Shown in pieces: positions 1 through 8,940 of a DNA stretch of 64,000 nucleotides. The notes below the pieces were generated by a model. That model saw nothing but the letters and a program-made list of their open reading frames with translations. It made no database searches and was not told the origin of the DNA. Origin of the DNA: JAHBVL01 sp964461025 (lineage in GTDB: Bacteria; Chloroflexota; Chloroflexia; Thermomicrobiales; UBA6265); assembly GCA_964461025.1 (NCBI GenBank), contig CAYWSE010000016.1, forward strand, positions 1-64,000. Reading direction: 5' to 3'. Positions within the stretch are counted from its first letter, which is position 1; the number at the start of each line of letters is the position of its first letter. The position numbers were made by a program, and so were the translations under genes.

Positions 1-74
1 CCTGCAGGAAGTTGAAGTCGACCGAGCCGGTGGGGATGCCGACGATCACCGCCCGGCCGCCGGGACGGACGGCG
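1..74 (-). pseudogene. Displaced fragment of a zinc-dependent dehydrogenase gene
   Basis: These 74 bases match positions 2784-2857 inside the intact dehydrogenase gene with four differences. Read on the minus strand all four are synonymous (Pro, Ala, Arg, Pro codons), so the fragment derives from a working orthologue and not from a neutrally decayed copy. It corresponds to about residues 259-283 of the 354-residue enzyme. Similarity stops abruptly at 74, and the remaining 3' part would lie left of the window. The fragment is separated from the intact gene by the low-GC stretch 75-2568. Confidence 0.75.
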
Positions 75-384
75 CGATCGTGCTGGACTGGCAGGACTGG
101 GCGGCAATCTCGATCACGTGGCAGTGGTGAGCTATCCGATTGTGACCTTCGAAGTGAGATTAAGAGTGGTCTGGAGTACAAAGCGCGGAGACCATTGCAA
201 ATAAGCGGACGTTCTAGTGTCTGAGCGAACGCAGATCTTGGTCCTTTACACGAATCTAAGTTAGGACACAACGGTGATTCTAGTGAGATGTGCGCTTGGC
301 GAAACTGCAACTCTCTAGTAGGAGGCTTACCAAGACATTCCGCTTCTGGAGGTTCAATCGTCAAATACAACGGAATGTGCAACT
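75..384. other. Gene-poor stretch, nothing recognised
   Basis: AT-richer than the core of the window. I see no credible coding frame: the short plus-strand frame that begins in the dehydrogenase fragment has no codon bias or recognisable motif. It lies between the displaced fragment and the Excalibur-domain gene. Confidence 0.5.
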
Positions 385-1047
385 CTATTCATCTTGACTC
401 AATACTCCATGGAAATCCACACAGAAACTTGCCACTTGGCTCGCATAGTCGTCAAAGATGAACAACAGGCGTGCCTCGTCAGATGTCAACTGTTTTACCT
501 CTTCTTCTGACAGAGGTAGACCCAAGATATCGGCAATGATTCTAAGGTTGCTGAAGATGTTTGAGCAGCCAAGAAGAGAGATTTCCATTGGCTCATTACT
601 GATGTTGCATACCTCGCCGTCGAACAGCGCTTGACGGGCGATTCTAAAAGATTCGTATTGCGCACGTTGTTCGGGAGTCCAGGTTTGCAGTACTTGGTCC
701 GACGCCATCGCCCATGCGTCGGGCTCAATGGGCAATCCATCGAGCATTGCCTCAAGCGTAACAAATTCCTCTTCGCACAGATAGTAGGCGACTTCGACTG
801 AACTGCTATGCTCGCTGATATTGTCAGTACCGCTTTCGCAAGCTATTCCATCGTCATCAGAGTCGAGCACATATGGATCGGAGAGGGCATTACTCCATTG
901 ATCGAAGAATTGCTGCGCGGATACCTGGTCAGGAAAATCGTCGCAAGTGAGGACGTCCGCGAGAGCTGTGTGAATGAGAAGATGTACGAAGACAATGATT
1001 GCGACGACGACTAAGGTCGCTTGCCGTGCTATTGTGCTATGCCACAT
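385..1047 (-). CDS. Exported protein with an Excalibur calcium-binding domain
   Basis: 220 residues. The N-terminus has a hydrophobic signal or anchor segment (about residues 8-30) ending in an Ala-rich cleavage-like site. Residues about 33-75 match the Excalibur domain: an early Cys in CDDF, then a DSDDDGIACE calcium loop with a paired Cys. In the family this domain is found on extracellular proteins and binds Ca2+. The remaining 140 residues contain several Cys and are not recognised. I start at ATG 1047 rather than the TTG one codon earlier; an AGGGA lies upstream. Base composition is lower in GC than the catabolic genes, and the gene sits inside the presumed left island with no co-directional neighbour close by. 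The function beyond calcium binding outside the membrane is unknown. Confidence 0.75.
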   Translation of the reverse strand: MWHSTIARQATLVVVAIIVFVHLLIHTALADVLTCDDFPDQVSAQQFFDQWSNALSDPYVLDSDDDGIACESGTDNISEHSSSVEVAYYLCEEEFVTLEAMLDGLPIEPDAWAMASDQVLQTWTPEQRAQYESFRIARQALFDGEVCNISNEPMEISLLGCSNIFSNLRIIADILGLPLSEEEVKQLTSDEARLLFIFDDYASQVASFCVDFHGVLSQDE

Positions 1048-1669
1048 CAATAACAGGTCCCTTCCGCACCGTTAGCTCAACACTCTTACGTACCCTGTTT
1101 ACAACCGCCCGGTTCTCAGTATCCACACCAGACATGCCGCTGATCTCACCTTTGGCAGTGTCTGATACAGAGGCGAATCCAACGTCTAATGCCTGAAACA
1201 AGAAAGCGATCAAGAGTGGTCAGTATGTCGCATTCCTTCATATGAGCACAACGTACACAATGGCTTATTGGAGATAGGAATTCGCTCGACTTTACTGATC
1301 CGCGATATGGAACTCCACTTGAGCTACGGAGCAGATTGCAGTCGAAGATACCGCTGACGACGTCTTTCGGTCAGTTCCGGTGGGTAATCGGCGGTTTGGC
1401 TAACATTGGACCCTTGCCTACCTGCGGGATTGCGTTCTTGTCGTGATCGTCGCAGACGTGGCAGATGACGCCGTTGACGTTTTTCTCGCATTAGGCCACT
1501 GGCTGAGAGTTGATGCCACCCGCCTGGTGGGGATGCCGATGGTCATAACTTGGACTGCGGAGCGATAGGCAGATCCAGCGTTCACCGTGCGAAAAGAGGC
1601 GGGACGATTTCACTCTGTAAGCGTCGGGTTGAAGTTCAGGATGAATCTTAATTGCATAGCGCTCACTCG
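1048..1669. other. Non-coding stretch holding a decayed dehydrogenase remnant
   Basis: No intact gene is visible in these 622 bases. The only recognisable content is the dehydrogenase remnant at about 1415-1555, described separately. Confidence 0.55.
1415..1555 (-). pseudogene. Frameshifted remnant of a second zinc dehydrogenase
   Basis: Read on the minus strand, one frame gives a GIPT-like stretch and, after a one-base shift, another gives EKNVNGVICHV followed by DKNAI. The intact enzyme has GIPTGSVDF and EKNVHGVISHV with KNAIW in the same order and spacing (its bases 2716-2845). Nucleotide identity is roughly two thirds by eye, much lower than for the fragment at 1-74, so this is an older paralogue that has lost its frame. 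It shows that dehydrogenase sequence has been left behind here more than once. Confidence 0.6.
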
Positions 1670-2521
1670 CTATGGAACGCCTGTGTTTCCCGGCCCTGCG
1701 CACTTGATGTCCTGCAACTTCTTGTCCCCTGTACGCAAACGTCGAAGCGCTCTGCGCTTGCGCAAGTGATGCAACGCACGCGAACGCAACCCTAGTGATT
1801 CGTTCTTGAAGGTTCCCCAACCACCAGACTCAGGCTTCAACTCAATAACGGTCGTGCTGGCTGGGATGGATTCCTTCGCGTCATTCTCCCAGGCAATGTA
1901 ATAGCGGCCAACCATTTGATCTTTCCTGATGCTACTCGTCCGCCAGATTCGATAGGATGCCAGTTCATTTTGTTCGAAGAGAGGAATAAGTCTCGTAGCT
2001 ATCCATGTGCTCCGCTCCGACGTGTAGACCTGTTGCTTTTCAAGCACCGTTAACATTAGATTCAGAAGGTTTTGCGCATATCTTGGGAGTTCTTGATTGA
2101 GGGACACCACTCCTCTGAGATCACCTTGGCGAACGCTTTCTCGCACACGGTCAACGTCACGATTCAGCGCCACAGCCTGATAGTACGAGTCGGCGGCAAA
2201 CGTCTGCTCATCTCTGGCCAAAGCCGTTATCACGGACGCATCCAAGCATCGTTCCAGTATTGAGATATTGAGGCGCCCGGTTGGCCAAACATTTCTCGTG
2301 CCGCTCATGAGACGCCTAAATGCGTCATTCCAGCTGTCAAGTACTTGGAGGTTATCCGTTGTCTCATCGATCAAAGCTTCTCTAACCGCTTGGCGGATTC
2401 TCCTGCGTTGCAGATACTGCACCCCCTCGTCCGCGAAGAAAGCGATGAAGAATCCGATCGTCGTTGCGCCGGCATATCGGAACCAGTCGCTGTTCCACAG
2501 GTCACTTACAAGGTCAGGCAT
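1670..2521 (-). CDS. One-helix membrane protein of unknown function
   Basis: 283 residues, not recognised. Residues about 13-31 form a single hydrophobic helix directly after a short polar N-terminus, followed by a basic QRRRIR stretch, which suggests an N-out/C-in anchor with the bulk of the protein in the cytoplasm. The body is helical and charged, with several Trp and Arg residues, and the C-terminal 40 residues are very basic (LRKRRALRRLR). There is no enzyme motif. It ends 149 bases from the Excalibur gene's upstream region and begins 47 bases from the end of the dehydrogenase, pointing the same way as both. Lower GC than its neighbours suggests it came with the left island. Confidence 0.6.
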   Translation of the reverse strand: MPDLVSDLWNSDWFRYAGATTIGFFIAFFADEGVQYLQRRRIRQAVREALIDETTDNLQVLDSWNDAFRRLMSGTRNVWPTGRLNISILERCLDASVITALARDEQTFAADSYYQAVALNRDVDRVRESVRQGDLRGVVSLNQELPRYAQNLLNLMLTVLEKQQVYTSERSTWIATRLIPLFEQNELASYRIWRTSSIRKDQMVGRYYIAWENDAKESIPASTTVIELKPESGGWGTFKNESLGLRSRALHHLRKRRALRRLRTGDKKLQDIKCAGPGNTGVP

Positions 2522-2568
2522 ATGGTTCTATTCTCACGAACTCGTTTTTCGAACGCATTAAACGGAGA

Positions 2569-3633
2569 CTACTCTCCCGGCTCAACAATGATCTTCAGCG
2601 TATCCGCCTGATGCTCGAGCAACCAGTCGAACCCACCGCTGACAACATCATCCAGCCCGATGCGGCGGGTGATCAGCGGCTCGGCCTGGATGCGACCCTC
2701 CCCCAGCAGCCAGATGGCGTTCTTGTAGTCTTCGTCGTAGACGTGACTGATCACGCCATGCACATTCTTCTCGCCTTTGACGACCTGCAGGAAGTTGAAG
2801 TCGACCGAGCCGGTAGGGATGCCGACGATCACTGCCCGGCCGCCTGGGCGGACGGCGTCGATGGCGGTTGGGGCGGCAACTGGCGCTCCAGCGGCTTCGA
2901 TCGTCACATCCGGACCGATCCCTGTTTGCTCGAGGAGCCATTCCACCGGATCGCCCATTTTGGGATCGAAGGTCGCGGTGGCGCCGAGCTGTTCGGCCAG
3001 TTTTCGCCGGTTCGGTTGCGGCTCGACCACATACACCTCGCTCGCCCCAGCCACCCGCGACGCCTGAGCCGCCAGCTGACCGATTGCGCCACCCCCGAAA
3101 ATCGCCACCTTCTCCCCGACGGTCACCTGACCTCGCCGCACCGCACGCACGGCAACGGAGGTCGGTTCGGCGACGGCCGCTGCCGCCCACGACATCCCAT
3201 TCGGCAGGGGAATGCACATGAACTCCGGCACGACGCAGTACTCCGCCAGCCCACCATCCCCCGCCAGCCCCAGCGCCCCCTGATTCGGGCACAGCGCCAG
3301 CTGATGCCGCTTGCACCAATAACACTCCCCGCAGGTCAGCAGAATGTCCGGCCCCACCCGGTCTCCCGGCTTGAACCGCGTCACCCCCGGCCCAACCTCC
3401 ACCACCTCACCCGCAAACTCATGCCCCATCACCACCGGCAACGTCTTCCCCGTCAGCGGATGCGGTTTGCCTTTGTCGGGAATGAAGAGCGGGCCAATCG
3501 TGTACTCCTCCAAATCCGTCCCACAAATCCCACACGCCCCAACCTTCAGCACGAGATCATTCGGCCCCGGCGTCGGGTCGGGAACGGTTTCGATGCGGAT
3601 GTCGCGTTGTCCGTGGTAAACGGCGGCTTTCAT
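2569..3633 (-). CDS. Medium-chain zinc-dependent alcohol/polyol dehydrogenase
   Basis: 354 residues, normal length for threonine/sorbitol/butanediol-type dehydrogenases. It should oxidise a secondary alcohol or polyol with NAD(P). The catalytic-zinc pattern is visible: GICGTDLEEY near residue 38 (Cys), GHEFAGEV near 70 (His, Glu). The structural-zinc cluster is CGECYWCKRHQLALC (four Cys). The nucleotide site is IFGGGAIGQLAAQ. The start at 3633 is preferred over a longer frame because homologues begin MKAAVYHG and AGGAG stands 11 bases upstream. The substrate cannot be deduced; the nearby sugar-acid genes suggest a sugar alcohol or sugar acid. The far end of the gene has a displaced partial copy at 1-74. 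Confidence 0.9.
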   Translation of the reverse strand: MKAAVYHGQRDIRIETVPDPTPGPNDLVLKVGACGICGTDLEEYTIGPLFIPDKGKPHPLTGKTLPVVMGHEFAGEVVEVGPGVTRFKPGDRVGPDILLTCGECYWCKRHQLALCPNQGALGLAGDGGLAEYCVVPEFMCIPLPNGMSWAAAAVAEPTSVAVRAVRRGQVTVGEKVAIFGGGAIGQLAAQASRVAGASEVYVVEPQPNRRKLAEQLGATATFDPKMGDPVEWLLEQTGIGPDVTIEAAGAPVAAPTAIDAVRPGGRAVIVGIPTGSVDFNFLQVVKGEKNVHGVISHVYDEDYKNAIWLLGEGRIQAEPLITRRIGLDDVVSGGFDWLLEHQADTLKIIVEPGE

Positions 3634-3850
3634 GGATCGCTTCGCTCCTGGCAAAGGGCAATGGGCAATGGGAGGAATGGTAGCGCGGGAGGGAGATCGC
3701 TTTTGCATATGCAACTCAGCCGGGCTGCGAGTGGCCACTAAGGAAGCGCGCCGATCAAAGCGGCACACTGGACAGGATGGCCGTCGAAACCATCCTGAGA
3801 TGAGGTCACCGCTGCCAACGATCCTCTAGGCAACCTACGAGGCGTGTTAG

Positions 3851-3870
3851 CCACCGGTTTGAACCGGTGG
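3851..3870. repeat. Perfect 9-bp palindrome upstream of the HTH gene
   Basis: CCACCGGTT and AACCGGTGG are separated by TG. It lies 50 bases before the HTH gene start and could be an operator for that DNA-binding protein. It could equally be one of the dispersed REP-like palindromes found elsewhere in the window; a TTAG precedes the left arm. Confidence 0.5.
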
Positions 3871-3878
3871 TACCCGGC

Positions 3879-3971
3879 GATGCATTATCTCGACACGAGA
3901 GAGACAAAGGGGGCCACGAATGACCAGGAGCGCAGCACAACAGGACGTCATCAAGAGTTCCGGCAACGTCT
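3879..3971. repeat. Left copy of a direct repeat flanking the STAND module
   Basis: This segment spans the leader and first codons of the HTH gene. A decayed copy lies at 8941-9024, in the same orientation. Shared blocks include CTCGACAC, GAGAGACA, GACCAGGA and TTCCGGCA in the same order, with small gaps. The pair brackets the HTH gene, the nuclease-NTPase gene and about 1.1 kb of sparse sequence. Confidence 0.55.
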
Positions 3972-4222
3972 ATGCGGACCTTGGTTTCGCCGAGCGATCG
4001 ATCGAGCTGGCGAAAGCGGAGCTTGCCCATGCGATTGGCAAGATCATCGAGGCGAAGGGATGGACCCAGGCGGAAGCAGCACTTCACATGGGAGTCGATC
4101 AGCCCAAAATCTCAGCGATCAGTCGAGGTCGTCTGGACGGATTCTCGCTCGAACGGCTCATCCTGTTGCTCAATGCTCTCGACCACGTGGTCGAAGTCAC
4201 CGTTCGCCCTGCCGAGGTCTAG
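3920..4222 (+). CDS. HigA-like helix-turn-helix antitoxin/regulator
   Basis: 100 residues with the compact XRE-type fold seen in HigA-class antitoxins. A charged N-terminal helix precedes the HTH at about residues 38-75 (KGWTQAEAALHMGVDQPKISAISRG), then a short C-terminal segment ending in a beta-like VEVTVRP. It should bind DNA as a dimer, probably including its own promoter; the palindrome at 3851-3870 is a candidate site. No RelE/HigB toxin precedes or follows it, so it is either an orphan antitoxin or the transcriptional control of the large nuclease-NTPase gene, which starts 68 bases downstream on the same strand. Confidence 0.8.
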   Translation: MTRSAAQQDVIKSSGNVYADLGFAERSIELAKAELAHAIGKIIEAKGWTQAEAALHMGVDQPKISAISRGRLDGFSLERLILLLNALDHVVEVTVRPAEV

Positions 4223-4290
4223 AGCCATCACGGGCAGACACACGACCGCTCATGTGTAGAAATCTGTTGATTTGGCCCAGGAGTTAGATC

Positions 4291-7200
4291 ATGCATCCTT
4301 CCGAGATAGCTCCCGTCGAAATTGAGCAACTCAATCAAGAGAGTTTTGAGAGAGTTGTCAGAAATCTCCTCCAAGATCGACGGCGTAGATTGAGTTTACC
4401 GCCAGAAGCAGTTCGGTTAACGGATAAGGCGACTGCCAGAGATGGAGGAGTTGATGTACTTACGCAGGCCGGCGATCTGGAAGACGATTGCCTAGGTACC
4501 GGCGAGGTGGTATGGCAACTCAAGGCACAGACTGACTGGCCTTCTGATTCAAAAATCGAAGAGGAACTTGCCAAACCAAAAGTGAGAGAAGCGTTTGAGC
4601 GTGGCGCCGGGTATGTTCTGGTAGTCAAGAAGAACGCCGTGGCGGCCGACCAGAGCGATCGACTGACCAGCCTACAGGAACTCGCCGCTGCTGCCGGTTG
4701 CACCGGAGCGGTCCGCTTGCTCTGTGCCAATCAAATAGCTGACTTAGCCAGTACTGCACCCTCAGCGGTATCTGAGCTGAAGCCCCAGTTGAATGAGTTT
4801 CGAAGAGTGGCGGAGGTGCTGCTGCAGGACCAGCGTCATATCGGGCCATTCATCGCAGATGAAGCTCGCGAGTCCATTGTCGAGAATGCGATTCGAAAGA
4901 TCGAGGCCGCAGGAGGGGCGTTGGTCTTGATTGATGGAAAGTCCGGTTCCGGAAGGACGAGGCTTGCTCTCGAGATGGTGAATCGGACAGGAGGGGCCGA
5001 AGTGGCGCTTTACCGTGATGGACTGCCATCTTCCGAGGGATTTTTCAACTGGATGGCAGCAAGCGGATCGGTCAGCGCCCTATTGGTGATTGATAACTGT
5101 GATGAGGATTGCGCCGCCAGGATCAAAAGGCAAGTGGATTCGTTAGACGGTCGCCTGAAGGTCATCGCAATTGTGGATTCGATTCCGGGTGTTCCGAGAG
5201 TTCCTCCCATGAATGCGGATGCAATAGAAAACCTGATTCGGGCAAGACTTCCAGATTTGAGCTACGAACAATCCCTTTGGGTGACCAGAGTCGCGGAGGG
5301 ATATCCGGGGCTGGCGCTCATCATCGGCCAAGCCCTAATCGCAGGTGGCGAAGCCGCTCCTCTACTAGCCGACCCAATCGAGCGATCACGCATCATTCGT
5401 AGCTTTCTCGGTGCAAGCGAACTCGGTGAATTAGCGCTGACTGGGATCGCATTGCTGACTTTTGCAGGAATAGAGGGGGACCTTGCCGCCGAGGGCGCTG
5501 CAGTAGCTGAGTTCCTGGGAATCGATTTTTCCCAGATGCAGAATGCGTTGAGTCGGGCTTATCGGCATGAAGTTGTCGTCAAGCGAGGACGCTACCGGTC
5601 TATCTCTCCTGAAGTCCTTGCGATCTGGCTAGCGCACGATTACTGGAGTGACAACGCCTATCGCATCGGAGATCTCCTAAGCCGCCTCCCGACCGATGAC
5701 GCTCGAACGAGAATGCTGGACAGACTTAAGTCAATCGGTCCATTTCCGCCCCTTAATCAGTTTGTCGAGGAAAGAATTTCCGGTCACGCTTCGATTCAAT
5801 CACTCAGCGACGATGGCGCCGCCACGGAATTCGCCTGCCTAGCGCGGCTGAATCCTGATTTTGCCCTCCAGAGTCTCGGCGCTATCGTCGCAAATGCGTC
5901 ATATGAAGAGCTCGTCGCGTTCAGCAGTGGGCGACAGGAAGTACTTTGGTTCCTCGAAGATGCCGTGTCTAGACGTCAGACCTTCAATGCGGCAATCCGC
6001 GTTGTGGCGAGTCTGGCAATGGCGGAGGTTGATGGCTTCCGGGGTGCTGCAACTGGAATCTGGAACAGGGTATTCCTGCCAATTCTTGGCCAAACTCAAG
6101 CATCACTTGAGGAAAGGATCGCAGTTCTGCGCGAGTATTCAGACAGTGCAGATTCCGAAAAGAGGAAACTTGCACTCCAGGCTATCGGCTCCATTGTGAC
6201 GGAATACGAGTCGGCGGCGATTCATCAAAGTCCCGACGCTCCGCCGAGCACTTTGCCCCCAAGTGAGGGAGAGATTTTGGAAGCAAAGCAGCAAGCATTC
6301 CTCATACTGAAACGAATGGTGCTGAACGACGAAGAGCCTTCAGTTCGAGAAACTGGATTCGAAGTGGTCCGGCGCCACGCGAGGTCAATTGCTGCGTCAG
6401 GCTCCGCGACGGGTCTTGTAGATCTACTGGAGCGCGTGAGGGACTTCGTTGCCGTGCCGGATGAGACCATCTGGGAACTGTCAGATGACCTGCAGGCATC
6501 TAGATCGTGGGCATTCGCGGAAGATGACAGAACGAGATTGAAGGCAGTTTCCGATAGTGTTTTCGGAGCTTCCCTTGAAGATCGAGTGAAGCGATACTTC
6601 GGCGTTCGAAGTCCCTCGAACTTCCGTGAGCGAGATACCATTGATGAAACAAGACGAAGTCTAGTTGCGGAATGTTTCGAATCTCCCAACACTTTGGGTA
6701 AACTCCTGCCATGGCTCTTCTCCGAGAAAGTCGAGTTTCCGCTGGAATTTGGGCGGGTGCTCGGAAGTCTAGATGATGACGAATATTGGATAGACGAACT
6801 TCAGCAGGGCGCAGTCGAAGGCGTGGATTCTAGAATTCTCAGCGCCTATCTAGTGGTGCGGGGGATCGAGCGAGGCAGCGATGGTGAATCATGGCGGAAC
6901 TCGCTGCTTGACCACTGGTCGGAGGATCGGATTCTCTCAGGAATCGTTTACGATGCCACGATACGCGGCCCTTCCTCTGAGCATGCGGGGCGACGGATCG
7001 TTTCCCTTTTCGACACCACGTTTCTCTCGATTGAGCACATGTCTTGGCACGGAGCAACGCTTTGGGTGGCCGGATTGCCAGTCAATGTTGTTAAAGAGTG
7101 GTTGGAACGACTTATCCCTTTCGAGTCTGTTACTGCGACAGATGCTGCTCTCAGGATTTTGGAGGAAACCTCCCAGAGACATGGTGCTGTACCTCCAGAG

Positions 7201-7854
7201 CTAGTCGATTCAGCGTGGAAGGCAGCCGAAAGCGATCTCTCATGGGAATCCCTCGACCAGATGACACCCTACTACTGGAGACTTGTAGCAGACAGACTCG
7301 TAGTCATTGATCCAGTTCGAATGTCAAGGACTATTGGACGTGCGATCGCGGGAGACCGACTTTCCTTCCATGACGAGAGGGGTACTGCTTTGGTGAACGC
7401 TTTCGAACTAGCTCCGGAAGGCGCCTGGTCTGTACTAATGGAAGAGATTGCCCAAGAAGGGTATCCCTGTGGTACCCATTACTCTCTCCGAGAGCTAAAG
7501 ATCGCGAATTCGTTGCCAGTTGAAGTTGCGGCGAGATGGGTTGCTGCATCGTCGACCGAAGCAGTCCGCTATGTTGCCCATTGTGTCAATCTTGATAGTG
7601 ACGACTTTCCAGAAGTTGCGAGATTGCTTCTTGAGCACGATGGCACTGCATCGTCTGATGCTCTGTCGGAAACTTTCGGATCTGGAGGCTCATACAGTAG
7701 CGAATCTCAGTTCGTCACTGAGAAACTGCAGCAGATCAATCGATGGCTCACTCATGAATCCGAAACGGTAAGGAAGTGGGCAGGAAAAGAGCTCTTGGCT
7801 CTACAAGCGTGGCTGCCGCACGCAAGAGAGCGAGATGACGAACACCGAGTATGA
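4291..7854 (+). CDS. Nuclease-STAND NTPase protein, candidate anti-phage sensor-effector
   Basis: 1187 residues. The N-terminus looks like a PD-(D/E)XK (Mrr-like) nuclease: DGGVDV at 51-56 followed by VVWQLKAQ at 73-80 gives the D...QxK catalytic pattern. A P-loop ATPase follows: Walker A GKSGSGRT at 216-223, Walker B LLVIDN at 264-269, and a GYPGLAL motif at 337-343 that resembles the GxP motif of STAND/NB-ARC proteins. The remaining 800 residues are helical with repeat-like Leu/Ala spacing and no recognised domain, as in the sensor halves of STAND proteins. Known Avs defence proteins share this plan: the sensor binds a phage protein, the NTPase oligomerises and the nuclease cuts DNA. I infer, but cannot prove, the same here. 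AGGAG precedes the ATG by seven bases. Codon use is AT-richer than that of the catabolic genes, a sign of transfer. Confidence 0.7.
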   Translation: MHPSEIAPVEIEQLNQESFERVVRNLLQDRRRRLSLPPEAVRLTDKATARDGGVDVLTQAGDLEDDCLGTGEVVWQLKAQTDWPSDSKIEEELAKPKVREAFERGAGYVLVVKKNAVAADQSDRLTSLQELAAAAGCTGAVRLLCANQIADLASTAPSAVSELKPQLNEFRRVAEVLLQDQRHIGPFIADEARESIVENAIRKIEAAGGALVLIDGKSGSGRTRLALEMVNRTGGAEVALYRDGLPSSEGFFNWMAASGSVSALLVIDNCDEDCAARIKRQVDSLDGRLKVIAIVDSIPGVPRVPPMNADAIENLIRARLPDLSYEQSLWVTRVAEGYPGLALIIGQALIAGGEAAPLLADPIERSRIIRSFLGASELGELALTGIALLTFAGIEGDLAAEGAAVAEFLGIDFSQMQNALSRAYRHEVVVKRGRYRSISPEVLAIWLAHDYWSDNAYRIGDLLSRLPTDDARTRMLDRLKSIGPFPPLNQFVEERISGHASIQSLSDDGAATEFACLARLNPDFALQSLGAIVANASYEELVAFSSGRQEVLWFLEDAVSRRQTFNAAIRVVASLAMAEVDGFRGAATGIWNRVFLPILGQTQASLEERIAVLREYSDSADSEKRKLALQAIGSIVTEYESAAIHQSPDAPPSTLPPSEGEILEAKQQAFLILKRMVLNDEEPSVRETGFEVVRRHARSIAASGSATGLVDLLERVRDFVAVPDETIWELSDDLQASRSWAFAEDDRTRLKAVSDSVFGASLEDRVKRYFGVRSPSNFRERDTIDETRRSLVAECFESPNTLGKLLPWLFSEKVEFPLEFGRVLGSLDDDEYWIDELQQGAVEGVDSRILSAYLVVRGIERGSDGESWRNSLLDHWSEDRILSGIVYDATIRGPSSEHAGRRIVSLFDTTFLSIEHMSWHGATLWVAGLPVNVVKEWLERLIPFESVTATDAALRILEETSQRHGAVPPELVDSAWKAAESDLSWESLDQMTPYYWRLVADRLVVIDPVRMSRTIGRAIAGDRLSFHDERGTALVNAFELAPEGAWSVLMEEIAQEGYPCGTHYSLRELKIANSLPVEVAARWVAASSTEAVRYVAHCVNLDSDDFPEVARLLLEHDGTASSDALSETFGSGGSYSSESQFVTEKLQQINRWLTHESETVRKWAGKELLALQAWLPHARERDDEHRV

Positions 7855-8940
7855 GAGGGTTCGGTGGCGTCGAGGATCAGATTGCTTGATGACGGTGGAC
7901 ACCTTAAAGCTCAAAGCATGCACCCGCTAGGCAGTGGGAAGACCTCGATGCTCTTTGCTTCTCAATCCTCCCTCTTCACTCCGGACACTCTGTGCTTGGG
8001 CGGAGAATATGCGGGAACGGTTGATACGGGTGCGCCAATTTCCGCCTGATTTTGGAGAACGGCATCCTTCTCCCAGAATTGGGGAGAGGGGAGGGGATGA
8101 GGGCGACGGGGTTGAAACGAGCGTAACCGCAACCTCAAATCAAGGTGCCTGGAAATGGAGGGGCTTGGCGGATAGCGCCCCCCCTTCCCTCCGCGACCTG
8201 CCGCCACAGTTCCTTTTCATGAGCCATCGCAACATCCTCCTCCCAAAACAACCGCTCCAGCTCATTCGAATATGGCGTCACGCCCTCCCTCCTTCGCCCT
8301 CCTCCCCATTTCCTCTTGTCAACCCCTTGACAGACAAGAACATGTGCCCATTCTGCAACCACGCGAGCTCGGTGGGACGGTCTGGGCCGGCGCAGGAGAA
8401 TCGTACCCGGCCCTCGAATAGGGGTCCCGAAACCGCCTCCCAAAGCGGGCAACATGCAGTCGGCAGCTCGGATTCGCTGCCTGCCGCCCACTGCCAACTG
8501 CCGGCTTCCGTCTCCTGAAAGATGACCTCCCGGCTCGGCGCGGTCGACCTCGCCGCATACAACGAGTCTGTCTCTTCCCGACGATGCTGGACAGGCCCAG
8601 CATCGACCAGGAACCGATACCACTCGTTCTCCTGAGGACATCCGACGTCCGTGGGTCTCCGAAGCGCACTGGCTGCGATAGACAGTCCCGGCGGGATTTT
8701 GCAGCCTTAGCCACAGGTTCATGAATGTTGACGAGTTAATCCGGACACTCGTTCGTTCTCCCTTTCCCCCGTGTCCACAACCTTCTGGGCCGCGTGCCTG
8801 TCCAGCGGGGGAGAGGGCCGGGGATAGGGGGTTACATGATGTATCCGGATGAGGTTGTCAACGTTCACAAGTGGACCGGACGAATCAGTCCATTTCCAAT
8901 GGACGTCGCTGATTCAGCCCGGCCACTTTCAGTACGTGCC
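7855..8940. other. Sparse 1.1-kb stretch downstream of the STAND gene
   Basis: The stretch contains a possible 48-codon minus-strand gene (8135-8281), a palindrome TGTCAA-CCCC-TTGACA at 8317-8332, and G-rich dispersed text at about 8068-8106 and 8807-8832. The first of these contains CTCCCAGAATTGGGGAG, and a related copy lies at 39304-39326. I see no other supported gene; the longer frames across it lack codon bias and known motifs. Confidence 0.5.
8135..8281 (-). CDS. Possible 48-residue small protein
   Basis: Starting at a GTG preceded by AAGGAGG at seven-base spacing, the frame reads an acidic amphipathic helix (ELERLFWEEDVAMAHEKELW) followed by a basic, Gly/Pro-rich tail. The ribosome site is much better than chance and the composition is protein-like, but I recognise no family. 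A TGTCAA/TTGACA palindrome lies 36-51 bases upstream and could be its control site. It could instead be the surviving end of a larger degraded gene. Confidence 0.35.
   Translation of the reverse strand: MTPYSNELERLFWEEDVAMAHEKELWRQVAEGRGGAIRQAPPFPGTLI

Noticed and set aside
12..224. 70-codon plus-strand frame at the left edge
   Set aside because: Begins inside the antisense of the dehydrogenase fragment and then runs into non-coding DNA.
2464..3741. 425-codon plus-strand frame over the dehydrogenase gene
   Set aside because: Antisense to a gene with all zinc and NAD motifs; composition is Arg/His/Pro-rich as expected for a shadow.
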